Below, piece by piece: positions 30,413-37,686 of a stretch of DNA of 50,788 bases. How positions within the stretch are numbered: the first letter of the stretch is position 1; each line of letters opens with the position of its first letter. This DNA comes from Methylococcaceae bacterium (GTDB lineage Bacteria; Pseudomonadota; Gammaproteobacteria; Methylococcales; Methylomonadaceae): contig SPJM01000191.1 in NCBI GenBank assembly GCA_006844585.1, forward strand, positions 1 through 50,788, read 5' to 3'. The notes beneath the pieces are model-generated. The model had not been told where the DNA came from and made no database searches. It was given only the letters and a program-made list of their open reading frames with translations. The translations under genes and the position numbers were made by a program.

Positions 30413-31066
30413 TTAATTCACCGCATTAATCAAGCCCTGCCGCCCGGCGATTAATGTGATTTCGGCAATAGATTTGGCGCCTAGCTTATCCTTAATTGAC
30501 GTGCTGTGATTACAAACGGTTTTATAACTTAAACACAATTTTTCAGCAATTTCCCGCGATGTCATGCCGTTAGCCAGTAGACAAAACACATCAAATTCGC
30601 GGGGGGAAAGCTGGCGAACCTTGTCTTCCTCATGATCTTCCCCGACCATATTGGCGGCCAGTTTCTGCGCCAGCTCGGGCGCGATAAAAGTGCCGCCGCC
30701 TGCAATGGCGCGCACTGCCGTCACCAAAGTTTCAGGCACGCTGGATTTAACGATATATCCTTTAGCGCCGGCCTTGATGGCGCGAATCACATAAATCAAC
30801 TCATTATGAATGCTGAACACCAGAATCCTGGATAATGGATCGCGGTTCAATAAGCGTCGAATGGTTTCAAAACCGCCGATGCCCGGCATTGATAAATCCA
30901 GCACCACAATATCGGGCTGATAACGCTCATAAAGCTGACAGGCTTTTTCGCCCCGGTCGCTTTCATAAACCTCGCCGATATCATCCGATAAACTTAAATA
31001 GGTCTTATACCCGGTTCTCACCACGGCATGATCATCAACCAATAATACTGTAATTTTATCGCTCAC
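30413..31066 (-). CDS. NarL/FixJ-family response regulator
   Basis: 217 residues, GTG start. Receiver: acidic pair D11-D12 (LLVDDHAVVR), phosphoacceptor D57 (VVLDLSMPGIGG), S85 (LVFSIHNE) and K107 (GYIVKSS), all intact. C-terminal LuxR HTH: LSPREFDVFCLLANGMTSREIAEKLCLSYKTV. No kinase gene is adjacent; the NarL-type kinase at 45376-46704 is a possible partner. Its own upstream region holds three GGAA-N3-TTCC palindromes, suggesting autoregulation. Position next to the PQQ-type propeller recalls LuxR-type regulators of quinoprotein alcohol oxidation, which is inference. Confidence 0.85.
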   Translation of the reverse strand: MSDKITVLLVDDHAVVRTGYKTYLSLSDDIGEVYESDRGEKACQLYERYQPDIVVLDLSMPGIGGFETIRRLLNRDPLSRILVFSIHNELIYVIRAIKAGAKGYIVKSSVPETLVTAVRAIAGGGTFIAPELAQKLAANMVGEDHEEDKVRQLSPREFDVFCLLANGMTSREIAEKLCLSYKTVCNHSTSIKDKLGAKSIAEITLIAGRQGLINAVN

Positions 31067-31131
31067 TTAGCGTTCTCATGTTAATGATGGTGAAAAATAT
31101 ACTTAGCACGGAAGCGGACGCCCTATTCAAA

Positions 31132-31257
31132 TTTCCTATCATGCCAGTAATGCGGATCACTGACTATAGGAAAAATTCCTGAATACCAATCCGTTAAGCT
31201 AATGATTTTAACGATATACACCGGGAAAATTTCCCGGTGTATACGGGAAGAGTTCCC
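31132..31257. promoter_or_regulatory. Cluster of GGAA-N3-TTCC palindromes (operator region)
   Basis: Between the divergent response regulator and a small gene lie three palindromes of one layout: AGGAA-AAA-TTCCT (31168-31180), GGGAA-AAT-TTCCC (31223-31235) and GGGAA-GAG-TTCCC (31245-31257). The middle one extends to a perfect 29-base palindrome (14-base arms at 31215-31228 and 31230-31243). Centres are 55 and 22 bases apart, close to whole helical turns. An 8-bp inverted repeat (TTTCCTAT at 31132-31139, ATAGGAAA at 31166-31173) overlaps the first. A fourth copy precedes the PepSY gene. Confidence 0.65.
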
Positions 31258-31322
31258 TACCCTTGCTGATTAAATCTCCCTAAAATGTGCGCTCGTTAAC
31301 ACTTTTGCAGCAGATAAGGTGA

Positions 31323-31532
31323 ATGGCAGAGGAAATAAAAAGCGTCCCCGTTATTTTAAGCGTAGCGCAGGAAGCGCCGATTAATAAAATGCTGGCGGTA
31401 TTTCAGGATTTAATGGATCACGATGGCTATGGAGATTTCCGGGTAGAAGTCAAAATACTCAAGCGGGGACAAAAGGAAGTGATTATCCACTATGGCAAAC
31501 AATTTCGTTATGTGTTGGATCAAAATGTGTAA
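31323..31532 (+). CDS. Small hypothetical protein (69 aa)
   Basis: Not recognised. Soluble 69-residue protein, AEEIKSVPVILSVAQEAP at the start and a basic beta-rich end (KEVIIHYGKQFRYVLDQ). AAGGTG precedes the ATG at a suitable distance. Divergent from the response regulator across the palindrome cluster, so perhaps controlled by it, and about 100 bases ahead of the pseudopilin operon. Confidence 0.55.
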   Translation: MAEEIKSVPVILSVAQEAPINKMLAVFQDLMDHDGYGDFRVEVKILKRGQKEVIIHYGKQFRYVLDQNV

Positions 31533-31629
31533 CGTCAATACAGGCGCTGAGGGTGCGCTGTCAGGAATATTATAGGTAGCCGGTCAATAGGAAGAGAGGG
31601 TCTTCTGAGACGGGTTTAATGAGGAAACA

Positions 31630-32637
31630 ATGAAAATTACAAAACAACAACAGGGTTTTACCCTTCTTGAATTATTAGTCGTCGTCGCGGTAATGGCGAT
31701 TATTGCAGGCGCAGCCATGATGAGCATGAGCGGCCAGGAAGAACACGCCGGACAAGGCGTGGCGATGCATACCATGCAAACGCTGGAAAATGCTCAGCGT
31801 GAATTTTCGATTATCGAAAAGAAATTGCCGGATAATCTGGAATCTATGCTGTGTACTAACGCTGCCGCAACCACGACCAACGGTATGACGGTGGGTATTA
31901 CCGCTAACCCGGAAGACCCGGATACTCAGGATAATGTCTTGATTAACACTGCGGCTGGTACCGGTGATGGCAGTACTATAACTATTACTGATGCGCGTAT
32001 TTTCGGCGGCCTTTCCGATGCCGGCTTAATCGGCGGTGGTATGGCTAATTCATTCGCCTCTAAAGTGATTGCTGTTGATTTACCGACTGAAGGCGTAGAT
32101 TTATTGTTTCAAGCTGGCATTACTTCGCTGCAATTTGCCGATGCGCTAGGGTGTGACGATTTAGATTCGACCGTAAGTATTTCAGATGAGTCTAATGACG
32201 TTGCGCTGGATGAATATCCATTAGTGAACACTGCTTTTGATGCGCCGGGTTCAGGCGGTGGTTTCGGATTGCCGGTAACATTGGATCCTGCAGCGACTGC
32301 GCCGGTTGTGATGTTTGAAGAGCCAGGCGATATTGGCGGTACAGACGGCGATATTATTGTTCTTCTGGGTATTGGTAATTCTTCTCAATTAGTCACAGAC
32401 GGCGGCTATTTGGCGAAATCACCTCGCGACGGTAATGTGGCGGGTGATAAATACGGCCATTATGCTTTAGCATTACGTTTGGGTAATGATGCGGATACTG
32501 ATGCTGACGGTGACTTTACGACTACTCCAGCTGATGTTACCTGGTTGGAAGAGCCTGAATTATTGGCTGTTGTTGATGCAGACGGCGATTACTACGAAGA
32601 AGAAATCGCTGAATTTGCAGGCTTAGAAGACGAGTAA
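31630..32637 (+). CDS. Type IV pilin/T2SS-like pseudopilin 1
   Basis: 335 residues, large for a pseudopilin. Short leader MKITKQQQG, prepilin-peptidase site G9/F10, conserved Glu at mature +5 (FTLLELLVVVAVMAIIAGAAM), then the hydrophobic assembly helix. The mature C-terminal domain is very acidic with several DADGD-like segments, possibly Ca-binding (DADTDADGDF; VDADGDYYEEE). GAGGAAACA precedes the ATG. First of three pseudopilin genes in the filament locus; which of them is the major subunit is unclear. Confidence 0.85.
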   Translation: MKITKQQQGFTLLELLVVVAVMAIIAGAAMMSMSGQEEHAGQGVAMHTMQTLENAQREFSIIEKKLPDNLESMLCTNAAATTTNGMTVGITANPEDPDTQDNVLINTAAGTGDGSTITITDARIFGGLSDAGLIGGGMANSFASKVIAVDLPTEGVDLLFQAGITSLQFADALGCDDLDSTVSISDESNDVALDEYPLVNTAFDAPGSGGGFGLPVTLDPAATAPVVMFEEPGDIGGTDGDIIVLLGIGNSSQLVTDGGYLAKSPRDGNVAGDKYGHYALALRLGNDADTDADGDFTTTPADVTWLEEPELLAVVDADGDYYEEEIAEFAGLEDE

Positions 32638-32940
32638 TCAGTGATGCGGGTTTAGCGCTCATCAAGCGATCAAAGCGCAGCAAAACTAAACAGGGTTGTC
32701 TGGTTTACAGAACGATTGCTTAAGGGCGCCAAGCCGCTCTTTAGATGGAAAATGCAGGTTGTGGGTGAGCTTGCGAACCCCGACAAACAAGGGCAGATTA
32801 AACCTTGGTTGGGGTTCGTACCTCACCCCAGCCTACAGATGAATAGGATGCGCACCGCGCAGCAAACGCCTGAACGACAGTGAGGCCTTAGCAACGCGGA
32901 ACGCCTGCACAAATCATTATCAAGCAGGATACTCAAGGAC
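32638..32940. other. Spacer after pseudopilin 1 with a GTTGGGGTT-type inverted repeat
   Basis: No coding frame of note. At 32756-32836 lies a long stem, GGGTGAG-cttg-CGAACCCC facing GGGGTTCG-tac-CTCACCC, with a 30-base loop, the same family as 46714-46752. It could end pseudopilin 1 transcription. Another GCGCACCGCGC-type motif follows at about 32830-32845. Confidence 0.5.
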
Positions 32941-33052
32941 AGAGCGCAGGGATGCAAACCATGATGTTATCCCCCTCATGGAACAAAGCATGGAAGCGTC
33001 AGGGTAAGCGGATTGCAAAGCAGTCTGTTTACCCTGGCGTTTGTTTTTGTCA
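32941..33052 (+). ncRNA. Structured leader with terminator-like hairpin; riboswitch candidate
   Basis: A 23-bp stem (32994-33016 with 33020-33042, only G-U wobbles, loop AAA) is followed by TTTGTTTTTG, a strong intrinsic terminator pattern. Just upstream GATGCAAACC, a CCATGA/TCATGG hairpin and GGAACAAAGCATGG resemble the core of c-di-GMP-I (GEMM) riboswitches (GGGCAAACC...GGGACGCAAAGC), but the loop is not GNRA and the P2/P3 part is not convincing. Seen: hairpin and T-tract. Inferred: regulation of the downstream pseudopilin. Confidence 0.35.
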
Positions 33053-33086
33053 GAAACCTCCGGGAGTGTGTTATCCCTACCTTAGT

Positions 33087-33899
33087 ATGTTGAATAGAAG
33101 TATTAGTTTGAAAGTGTCATTACTCTCTGATCTGCGTCGTGCCGACTACACGCGCAGATTTTTTTTGCCTGGCAAACAATCCCCGCAATCAGGGTTTACC
33201 TTAATGGAACTGCTGGTGGTGGTCTCTATTCTGTCGATAGTGGCGGGGATGGTGATACTCACCCAGACCAGAAGCCGTGATTACAGTCAGGAGCAAGTGG
33301 TGCGCACGGAAATGGAGCAATTGCGGCAGGCGGTGATACGCTATTTTAATGATCAAAATGACTATGTCGGCATGAAGGGCGATTCGCCTGCAGATGTCAG
33401 TTTTCTCATTAATCAAAGCTATAGTTGGAATGCGGATTATCGCACTGGTTGGCGTGGGCCTTATATAAAAGGTGGGGATGTTTCTTATCGTACGCCTTAT
33501 GTCAGTATCGGCGATGAAACAGCTTTGGGTTTCGGCGGCGAAGGCGACCCGGCCAGCGGAACCCTTAATGCCGATTCGGTATTAGCCAAACCCGATCCTT
33601 ACAACCATCAATCAAGCAATGGTTTTTTTGTCTGGTGTTTGCAGGATACTCAGCCCTGCGTCGGCAACGATATTATTGATATTCCTATAGGCAGGCCTTA
33701 TTTATTTTTTGATTTGGAAACTTACCATGATACCGGTAATGACCGAAAAGCGCGGATAGTCAGTCTAGGGCCGGATGGCGTTTATGATTCAGATCCGGCG
33801 GGTTGTGATGCTGATGAGACGGATACCGGCCATGCTGATTATTGCCAACGCGATGATGTCTGCACTGCCGCCAATGATGACCTTGTATTATGTTTTTAA
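33087..33899 (+). CDS. Type IV pilin/T2SS-like pseudopilin 2
   Basis: Cleavage site SG/FTLMELLVVVSILSIVAGMVI with Glu at +5, then a globular domain with paired Cys near the end (GCDADETD; YCQRDDVC). Start uncertain: ATG at 33087 gives a 36-residue basic leader, long for this class; TTG at 33165 gives a 10-residue leader but overlaps a T-tract. An ORF to 32952 is open but runs through a terminator-like stem, so it is unlikely. 270 residues with the ATG. Sited between pseudopilins 1 and 3. Confidence 0.75.
   Translation: MLNRSISLKVSLLSDLRRADYTRRFFLPGKQSPQSGFTLMELLVVVSILSIVAGMVILTQTRSRDYSQEQVVRTEMEQLRQAVIRYFNDQNDYVGMKGDSPADVSFLINQSYSWNADYRTGWRGPYIKGGDVSYRTPYVSIGDETALGFGGEGDPASGTLNADSVLAKPDPYNHQSSNGFFVWCLQDTQPCVGNDIIDIPIGRPYLFFDLETYHDTGNDRKARIVSLGPDGVYDSDPAGCDADETDTGHADYCQRDDVCTAANDDLVLCF
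33130..33166 (+). terminator. Intrinsic terminator-like hairpin at the start of pseudopilin 2
   Basis: ATCTGCG-t-CGTG pairs with CACG-CGCAGAT around a 7-base loop and is followed by eight T (33159-33166). It lies upstream of the prepilin cleavage site, either within a long leader peptide or just before the true start. Confidence 0.6.
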
Positions 33900-33935
33900 A
33901 TTCCGCTCGGTTAATCTCTGCCTTTATTAAAAGTG

Positions 33936-33991
33936 GTAGGCTATGCAGCGCATACCTTGCGCCATTAAACGCTACGCGGTGCGTACCCTAC
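33936..33991. repeat. GGTACGC-type tandem hairpins, copy 1
   Basis: GTAGGCTATGCAGCGCATACC then GCTACGCGGTGCGTACCCTAC: two hairpins with outer GTAGG/CCTAC ends, between pseudopilins 2 and 3. Confidence 0.65.
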
Positions 33992-34075
33992 GGGATCGGC
34001 GGTGAAGAATGGTCGGATTATGTGGGGTATTTGATGATGATTAAGCGATATTTTTTATTGCGGTCTCTTCAAGTT

Positions 34076-34129
34076 GTAGGGTATGCACTGCATACCTCGC
34101 GCGGCCAAAAGGTACGCAGTGCGTACCCT
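34076..34129. repeat. GGTACGC-type tandem hairpins, copy 2
   Basis: GTAGGGTATGCACTGCATACC then GGTACGCAGTGCGTACCCT. With their right flanks, copies 1 and 2 form a ~140-base direct duplication (33936-34037 against 34076-34182). Confidence 0.65.
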
Positions 34130-34176
34130 GTGCGCTGCGGCGGTAAAAGAACGGCGGCTTGGGTGTGGGTTATTTG

Positions 34177-35130
34177 ATGAAAACAAGGTTGCAACAAAAC
34201 GGCTTCACCTTGCTGGAAATGGTCTTGGTGCTGTTGATCATGGGCATGGTGGCGAGTATGTCGGTGGCGTTTATTGATAATGAGGATAATCAATTGCGCT
34301 ATGAAACATCGCTTCATAAATTAACCCTTTTGCGGGATGCCGTGATTAAGGAAAGGGAGTATCAAAACCAGGTCTTGTTGTCGGGTTTTGTGGTGGATAA
34401 TGGGGTGTTGCCGCCATCAGGGAGTGAATTACAAGCATTAATAGCAATGGATGGCGCATGGAATGAAGATGGCGGCAATAATTGGTTGGCTTATACGGCG
34501 TTAACACCCCGTTATAAAATTTTAACGGGGGAAACATACGCTGATGTAGCTGGTATCACGGTGAATAAGGGCTATAGAGGCTCTTATATCGCTTCTGGTC
34601 TGGATAGTAACAATAGTTTTAATGATGGTTGGGGCGATACCTTTACCTTGGCAACCAGTGCTAATGATCTTGATTTAGGGTATTCAGCTTTCGGAAAACC
34701 AGGCGTGTATGGTGATGGCAATGATATAGACCGTGATGTCAATAGCTTTGACTGGTCTGTGCCATTATCTACTTTTACCCAAGTAAAGGTCGTTAATCGT
34801 ACAGGGACTGACATTATCAATCCAACTTACAAGTTAGCGATGGTGATTTTCAGGAATGACGCGGTGGCTAGTGCTGATGATCGTTGGCATACATTTCATG
34901 CGACTGTTGATTTATCTTCAGCAACTATTATCCCCGATGATAATGCAACTGTATCGGGATTAAGTTGGCTGGATGAAGATGGCAATGATGCATCAACAGA
35001 GCGGGTTCCTGTAGGAAAAGTAGTGATAGTATTAGTTGATAATTCAAACCATTCGGACATTAAAGCAAAGTCCGTTATGCAAATTGCGCCGCGATACGCC
35101 TTATCCGAAATTACCCTGTCGATACAATGA
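34177..35130 (+). CDS. Type IV pilin/T2SS-like pseudopilin 3
   Basis: 317 residues from the ATG at 34177, which gives the compact leader MKTRLQQNG before FTLLEMVLVLLIMGMVASMSV (G/F cleavage, Glu at +5). An in-frame start 18 bases upstream is open but unneeded. The large mature domain is rich in Asp, Asn and Gly, including DGNDIDRDVNSFDW. Its left flank duplicates the flank after pseudopilin 2. Probably a minor or structural pseudopilin of the same machine. Confidence 0.8.
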   Translation: MKTRLQQNGFTLLEMVLVLLIMGMVASMSVAFIDNEDNQLRYETSLHKLTLLRDAVIKEREYQNQVLLSGFVVDNGVLPPSGSELQALIAMDGAWNEDGGNNWLAYTALTPRYKILTGETYADVAGITVNKGYRGSYIASGLDSNNSFNDGWGDTFTLATSANDLDLGYSAFGKPGVYGDGNDIDRDVNSFDWSVPLSTFTQVKVVNRTGTDIINPTYKLAMVIFRNDAVASADDRWHTFHATVDLSSATIIPDDNATVSGLSWLDEDGNDASTERVPVGKVVIVLVDNSNHSDIKAKSVMQIAPRYALSEITLSIQ

Positions 35131-35145
35131 TGAAATATTCTTTTG

Positions 35146-35256
35146 CTGTTTCCCAAGCTCCAGCTTGGGAAACCCAACCGGAAGCTCCAGCTTCCCGAAC
35201 AGCCTACAGAAAGCAAGAGCTTCCTTTCCCTTTCCCAAACCGGAGTTTGGGAAACA
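35146..35256. repeat. TTTCCCAAGCT-type repeat module, copy 1
   Basis: GTTTCCCAAGCT-CC-AGCTTGGGAAAC (35148-35173), then GGAAGCTCCAGCTTCC (35180-35195), then TTTCCCAAACCGGAGTTTGG-GAAA (35231-35254). The same ~110-base arrangement recurs at 40518-40630. Confidence 0.75.
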
Positions 35257-35364
35257 GGGCAACCGGGATTGATAACAGGAAGCTCAATGGATGACCGAAA
35301 TACTATCCGACTCCCCGCCGGGCTGTATGCCTAAATCCAATATCTTTAAAAGCATAAAGCCCTC

Positions 35365-37071
35365 ATGAACAATCCCCTACACCGCCTAAAACCCATGACA
35401 AACTGGCGTCAATCCATGTCCGGCGCTCACGCTCGTCTGTTTTTCTACAGCAACGGTTTTATCTTAAACGGTGCGGTGATTGCGCGTGACGGCGATGGCT
35501 TGAAGGTATTGGCGATGGCGGAAAGCAAGCAATTGCCGCAGCAAGCCTTGCCCACCTTGTTACAGGAGTTGAGTCAGCAGCTCGGCGGCTTGCCGAATAA
35601 GGCGATTATGCTGCATAGTCGGATGGCCTTGGGGTTGATGGATCTACCGGTGGAAGGGGCGAAAAACCTGCCCCGCGATAAACTGGATAATATCGTCCGT
35701 TGGGAAATGGAAACCCTGTATCAGGATCAAGCGCCGCAATGGAATATCGGCAATATACTGGTGCAGTTAGGGATTATTAGCGAACAAGAGCGTGATGATA
35801 CTGTGCAGTATCAACAACAAGAGCGACATCGGGCGGCCAGTTTCGGCGGCAAGCTGCTACCGTTCGGCGAGATTTTGATTGAACAGGGCAAGCTGGAAAG
35901 CGAGCAACTGGAACAATCCCTGAAAATGCAAAGCCAGTTTCAGGAAGGCGATAGTCAGATTGCTTTCGGCTGGCATCAGGCTGCTTCTGAAGGCGGCTTG
36001 TTCGCTTCGGCAATGAGTGAGCTGGAAAGACAGCGTTGGCTGGAAGCGTTTGCTGAAAACAAGTTGCATATCGAGCGCTTTTATCCGGCGATGGGAGCGT
36101 TGGCGGCTTTATTGCCGGAGGAAGAAAACCAGTGTCTGCTGGAATTGCATCCCACCCATCTGGTTTGCAATGTGTTGAAAAAAGGTTTGTTCCAGAAAAT
36201 TGATATTGTTGATCATCACAACAGCAGCCTGCAATTAAGCGATGTGGAAAATATTCTGCAACGCACGGATGGCAGTCTGAATAATCTCTATTTCTGGGGC
36301 AACTATCCGCGCACCGATGCCTTGTTGAATGAACTTGATTATCCGGTGGCGACGCTGGCCTTCCCGGATTTTTTGTTGACTCAGCCGCCGACCCGGCAAG
36401 CGCCTTTTTTAATGCCTTTGCTGGGGGTGGCGCGAGATTACTTTAATCAGAATTTGCAATACGGGCGAATTCCTTATGTGATGGGAATGGCGCCGCCGCT
36501 GGCCTGGTTTAAGCAGCGATCGACCCAGGTCGGCATGGTCGTGGTCGGCATTTTTGCCGCGTTATTGCTGACTGATGTGTATTTACAGCAGCAGATCGGG
36601 GATTTATCGGCGAAGATTGTCAAAATTAACGACGAAACACGGGTGCGCAGTAAACAAGCGAAACAAAGAAAACGCGACAATAAGCGTTACCGGGTATTGG
36701 ATGATCAATTGATGACGCTGGAACAACAGTTGACCGCCCTGCAAGCCAAAAAACAGGCTATTGAAGGTAATTTAATCAACCGCCAAAAATTTATTCAGCA
36801 ATTTCTGCCGATGCTGGTGGCCGGTATGGATGAGCATGTGATGCTGGATTCGGTGATTGAAGAAAGCTGGTATCGTTTTCAGGTTTCCGGGTTGGCGGCC
36901 AATCAGGCGGCTATCGACCGCTTCCAGCAGAACCTCAGCCGCTTTTTGCCGGAACACGGCATGAAGCTGGGCAATACCCCGAGTAATTTGATTAAACAGG
37001 GCGAACAGGCGGGCGCATATCGGTTTCTGCTGGAATTAGTGGCGGATAAGACGGCGGCGAAAAAACCATGA
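35365..37071 (+). CDS. GspL/PilM-N-like platform protein with MshEN-like tandem motifs
   Basis: 568 residues, GspL-like layout: a PilM-type actin-like cytoplasmic part (about 20-380), one membrane helix about 388-405 (VGMVVVGIFAALLLTDVYL), coiled coil to about 475, and a PilN-like periplasmic domain. Inside the cytoplasmic part, residues 127-150 and 166-189 are two 24-residue repeats with the MshEN spacing: Gly at 3, Leu at 6, Gly at 10, Ile/Leu at 12, Leu or Val at 21, Gln at 24 (G129, L132, G136, I138, V145-147 region, Q150; G168, L171, G175, L177, L182, L186, Q189). MshEN binds c-di-GMP in assembly ATPases. Its stop overlaps the next start (ATGA). Confidence 0.8.
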   Translation: MNNPLHRLKPMTNWRQSMSGAHARLFFYSNGFILNGAVIARDGDGLKVLAMAESKQLPQQALPTLLQELSQQLGGLPNKAIMLHSRMALGLMDLPVEGAKNLPRDKLDNIVRWEMETLYQDQAPQWNIGNILVQLGIISEQERDDTVQYQQQERHRAASFGGKLLPFGEILIEQGKLESEQLEQSLKMQSQFQEGDSQIAFGWHQAASEGGLFASAMSELERQRWLEAFAENKLHIERFYPAMGALAALLPEEENQCLLELHPTHLVCNVLKKGLFQKIDIVDHHNSSLQLSDVENILQRTDGSLNNLYFWGNYPRTDALLNELDYPVATLAFPDFLLTQPPTRQAPFLMPLLGVARDYFNQNLQYGRIPYVMGMAPPLAWFKQRSTQVGMVVVGIFAALLLTDVYLQQQIGDLSAKIVKINDETRVRSKQAKQRKRDNKRYRVLDDQLMTLEQQLTALQAKKQAIEGNLINRQKFIQQFLPMLVAGMDEHVMLDSVIEESWYRFQVSGLAANQAAIDRFQQNLSRFLPEHGMKLGNTPSNLIKQGEQAGAYRFLLELVADKTAAKKP

Positions 37072-37676
37072 AACAGTTACAAACTCGCGAAAAGTGGTTA
37101 TTAGGTATTTTGGCGTTGGTGATTTTGATTGCCGCTTATGTGCTGTTGCGCATTCATCCGGCTCGGATGCAATTGGCGGAATTGGAGAAACAGCAGAAAT
37201 CGGCGCAGAAAAAACTGAGCAAAGCGCGATCCGGCGAGAATTTGTTGGGTTCGGTGAAGGCGATGGAGAAAAAAGTCGATGGGCTTAAACAAAAGATTGC
37301 CGTGGAAAGCCAGACCATGATGGGGTATCAACAAGAGTTTGTCGATTTGCAGCAGCAGGATAAACAAACCGATTTAAAGGCCGAAGTCACCCGCTTGATT
37401 GAACGACAAGGCTTGGTGTTACTGGAGATGGGCGAGGAGAGCCAGTCGTTTAATAATCTGGTGGAAGCGACGGGCGCTCATAACAGCGCCGATATTACCC
37501 GGCCGATGATCAAACTGATTTTAAAGGGCGGTTTCAGGCAATTGTATCAATTGATCGCTACTCTGGAGAATCTGGACTATACGGTGGTGATTACCCGTTT
37601 GTCGATCATGGCGGAAAAACGTTCGCCGACCGACCGTCAATCGCAATTGATGATTGATTTATCTTTGGCTTTATAA
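37068..37676 (+). CDS. PilO/GspM-like inner-membrane protein
   Basis: 202 residues: short cytoplasmic N-terminus, membrane helix about 12-29 (LLGILALVILIAAYVLL), coiled coil about 35-115, then a ferredoxin-like periplasmic domain (IKLILKGGFRQLYQLIATLENLDY) as in PilO/GspM/MshJ. Expected partner of the preceding PilM-N-like protein in the inner-membrane alignment complex. Starts within the ATGA overlap. Confidence 0.8.
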   Translation: MKQLQTREKWLLGILALVILIAAYVLLRIHPARMQLAELEKQQKSAQKKLSKARSGENLLGSVKAMEKKVDGLKQKIAVESQTMMGYQQEFVDLQQQDKQTDLKAEVTRLIERQGLVLLEMGEESQSFNNLVEATGAHNSADITRPMIKLILKGGFRQLYQLIATLENLDYTVVITRLSIMAEKRSPTDRQSQLMIDLSLAL

Positions 37677-37686
37677 CGATAGCGCA

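Noticed and set aside
32941..33052. Confident call of a c-di-GMP-I riboswitch
   Set aside because: Only the CAAACC/ACAAAGC core resembles it; GNRA loop and P2/P3 are not convincing, so it is kept as a low-confidence candidate.
33890..34177. Plus-strand ORF (95 aa) between pseudopilins 2 and 3
   Set aside because: Made almost wholly of palindromic repeats and their duplicated flanks; no prepilin motif.
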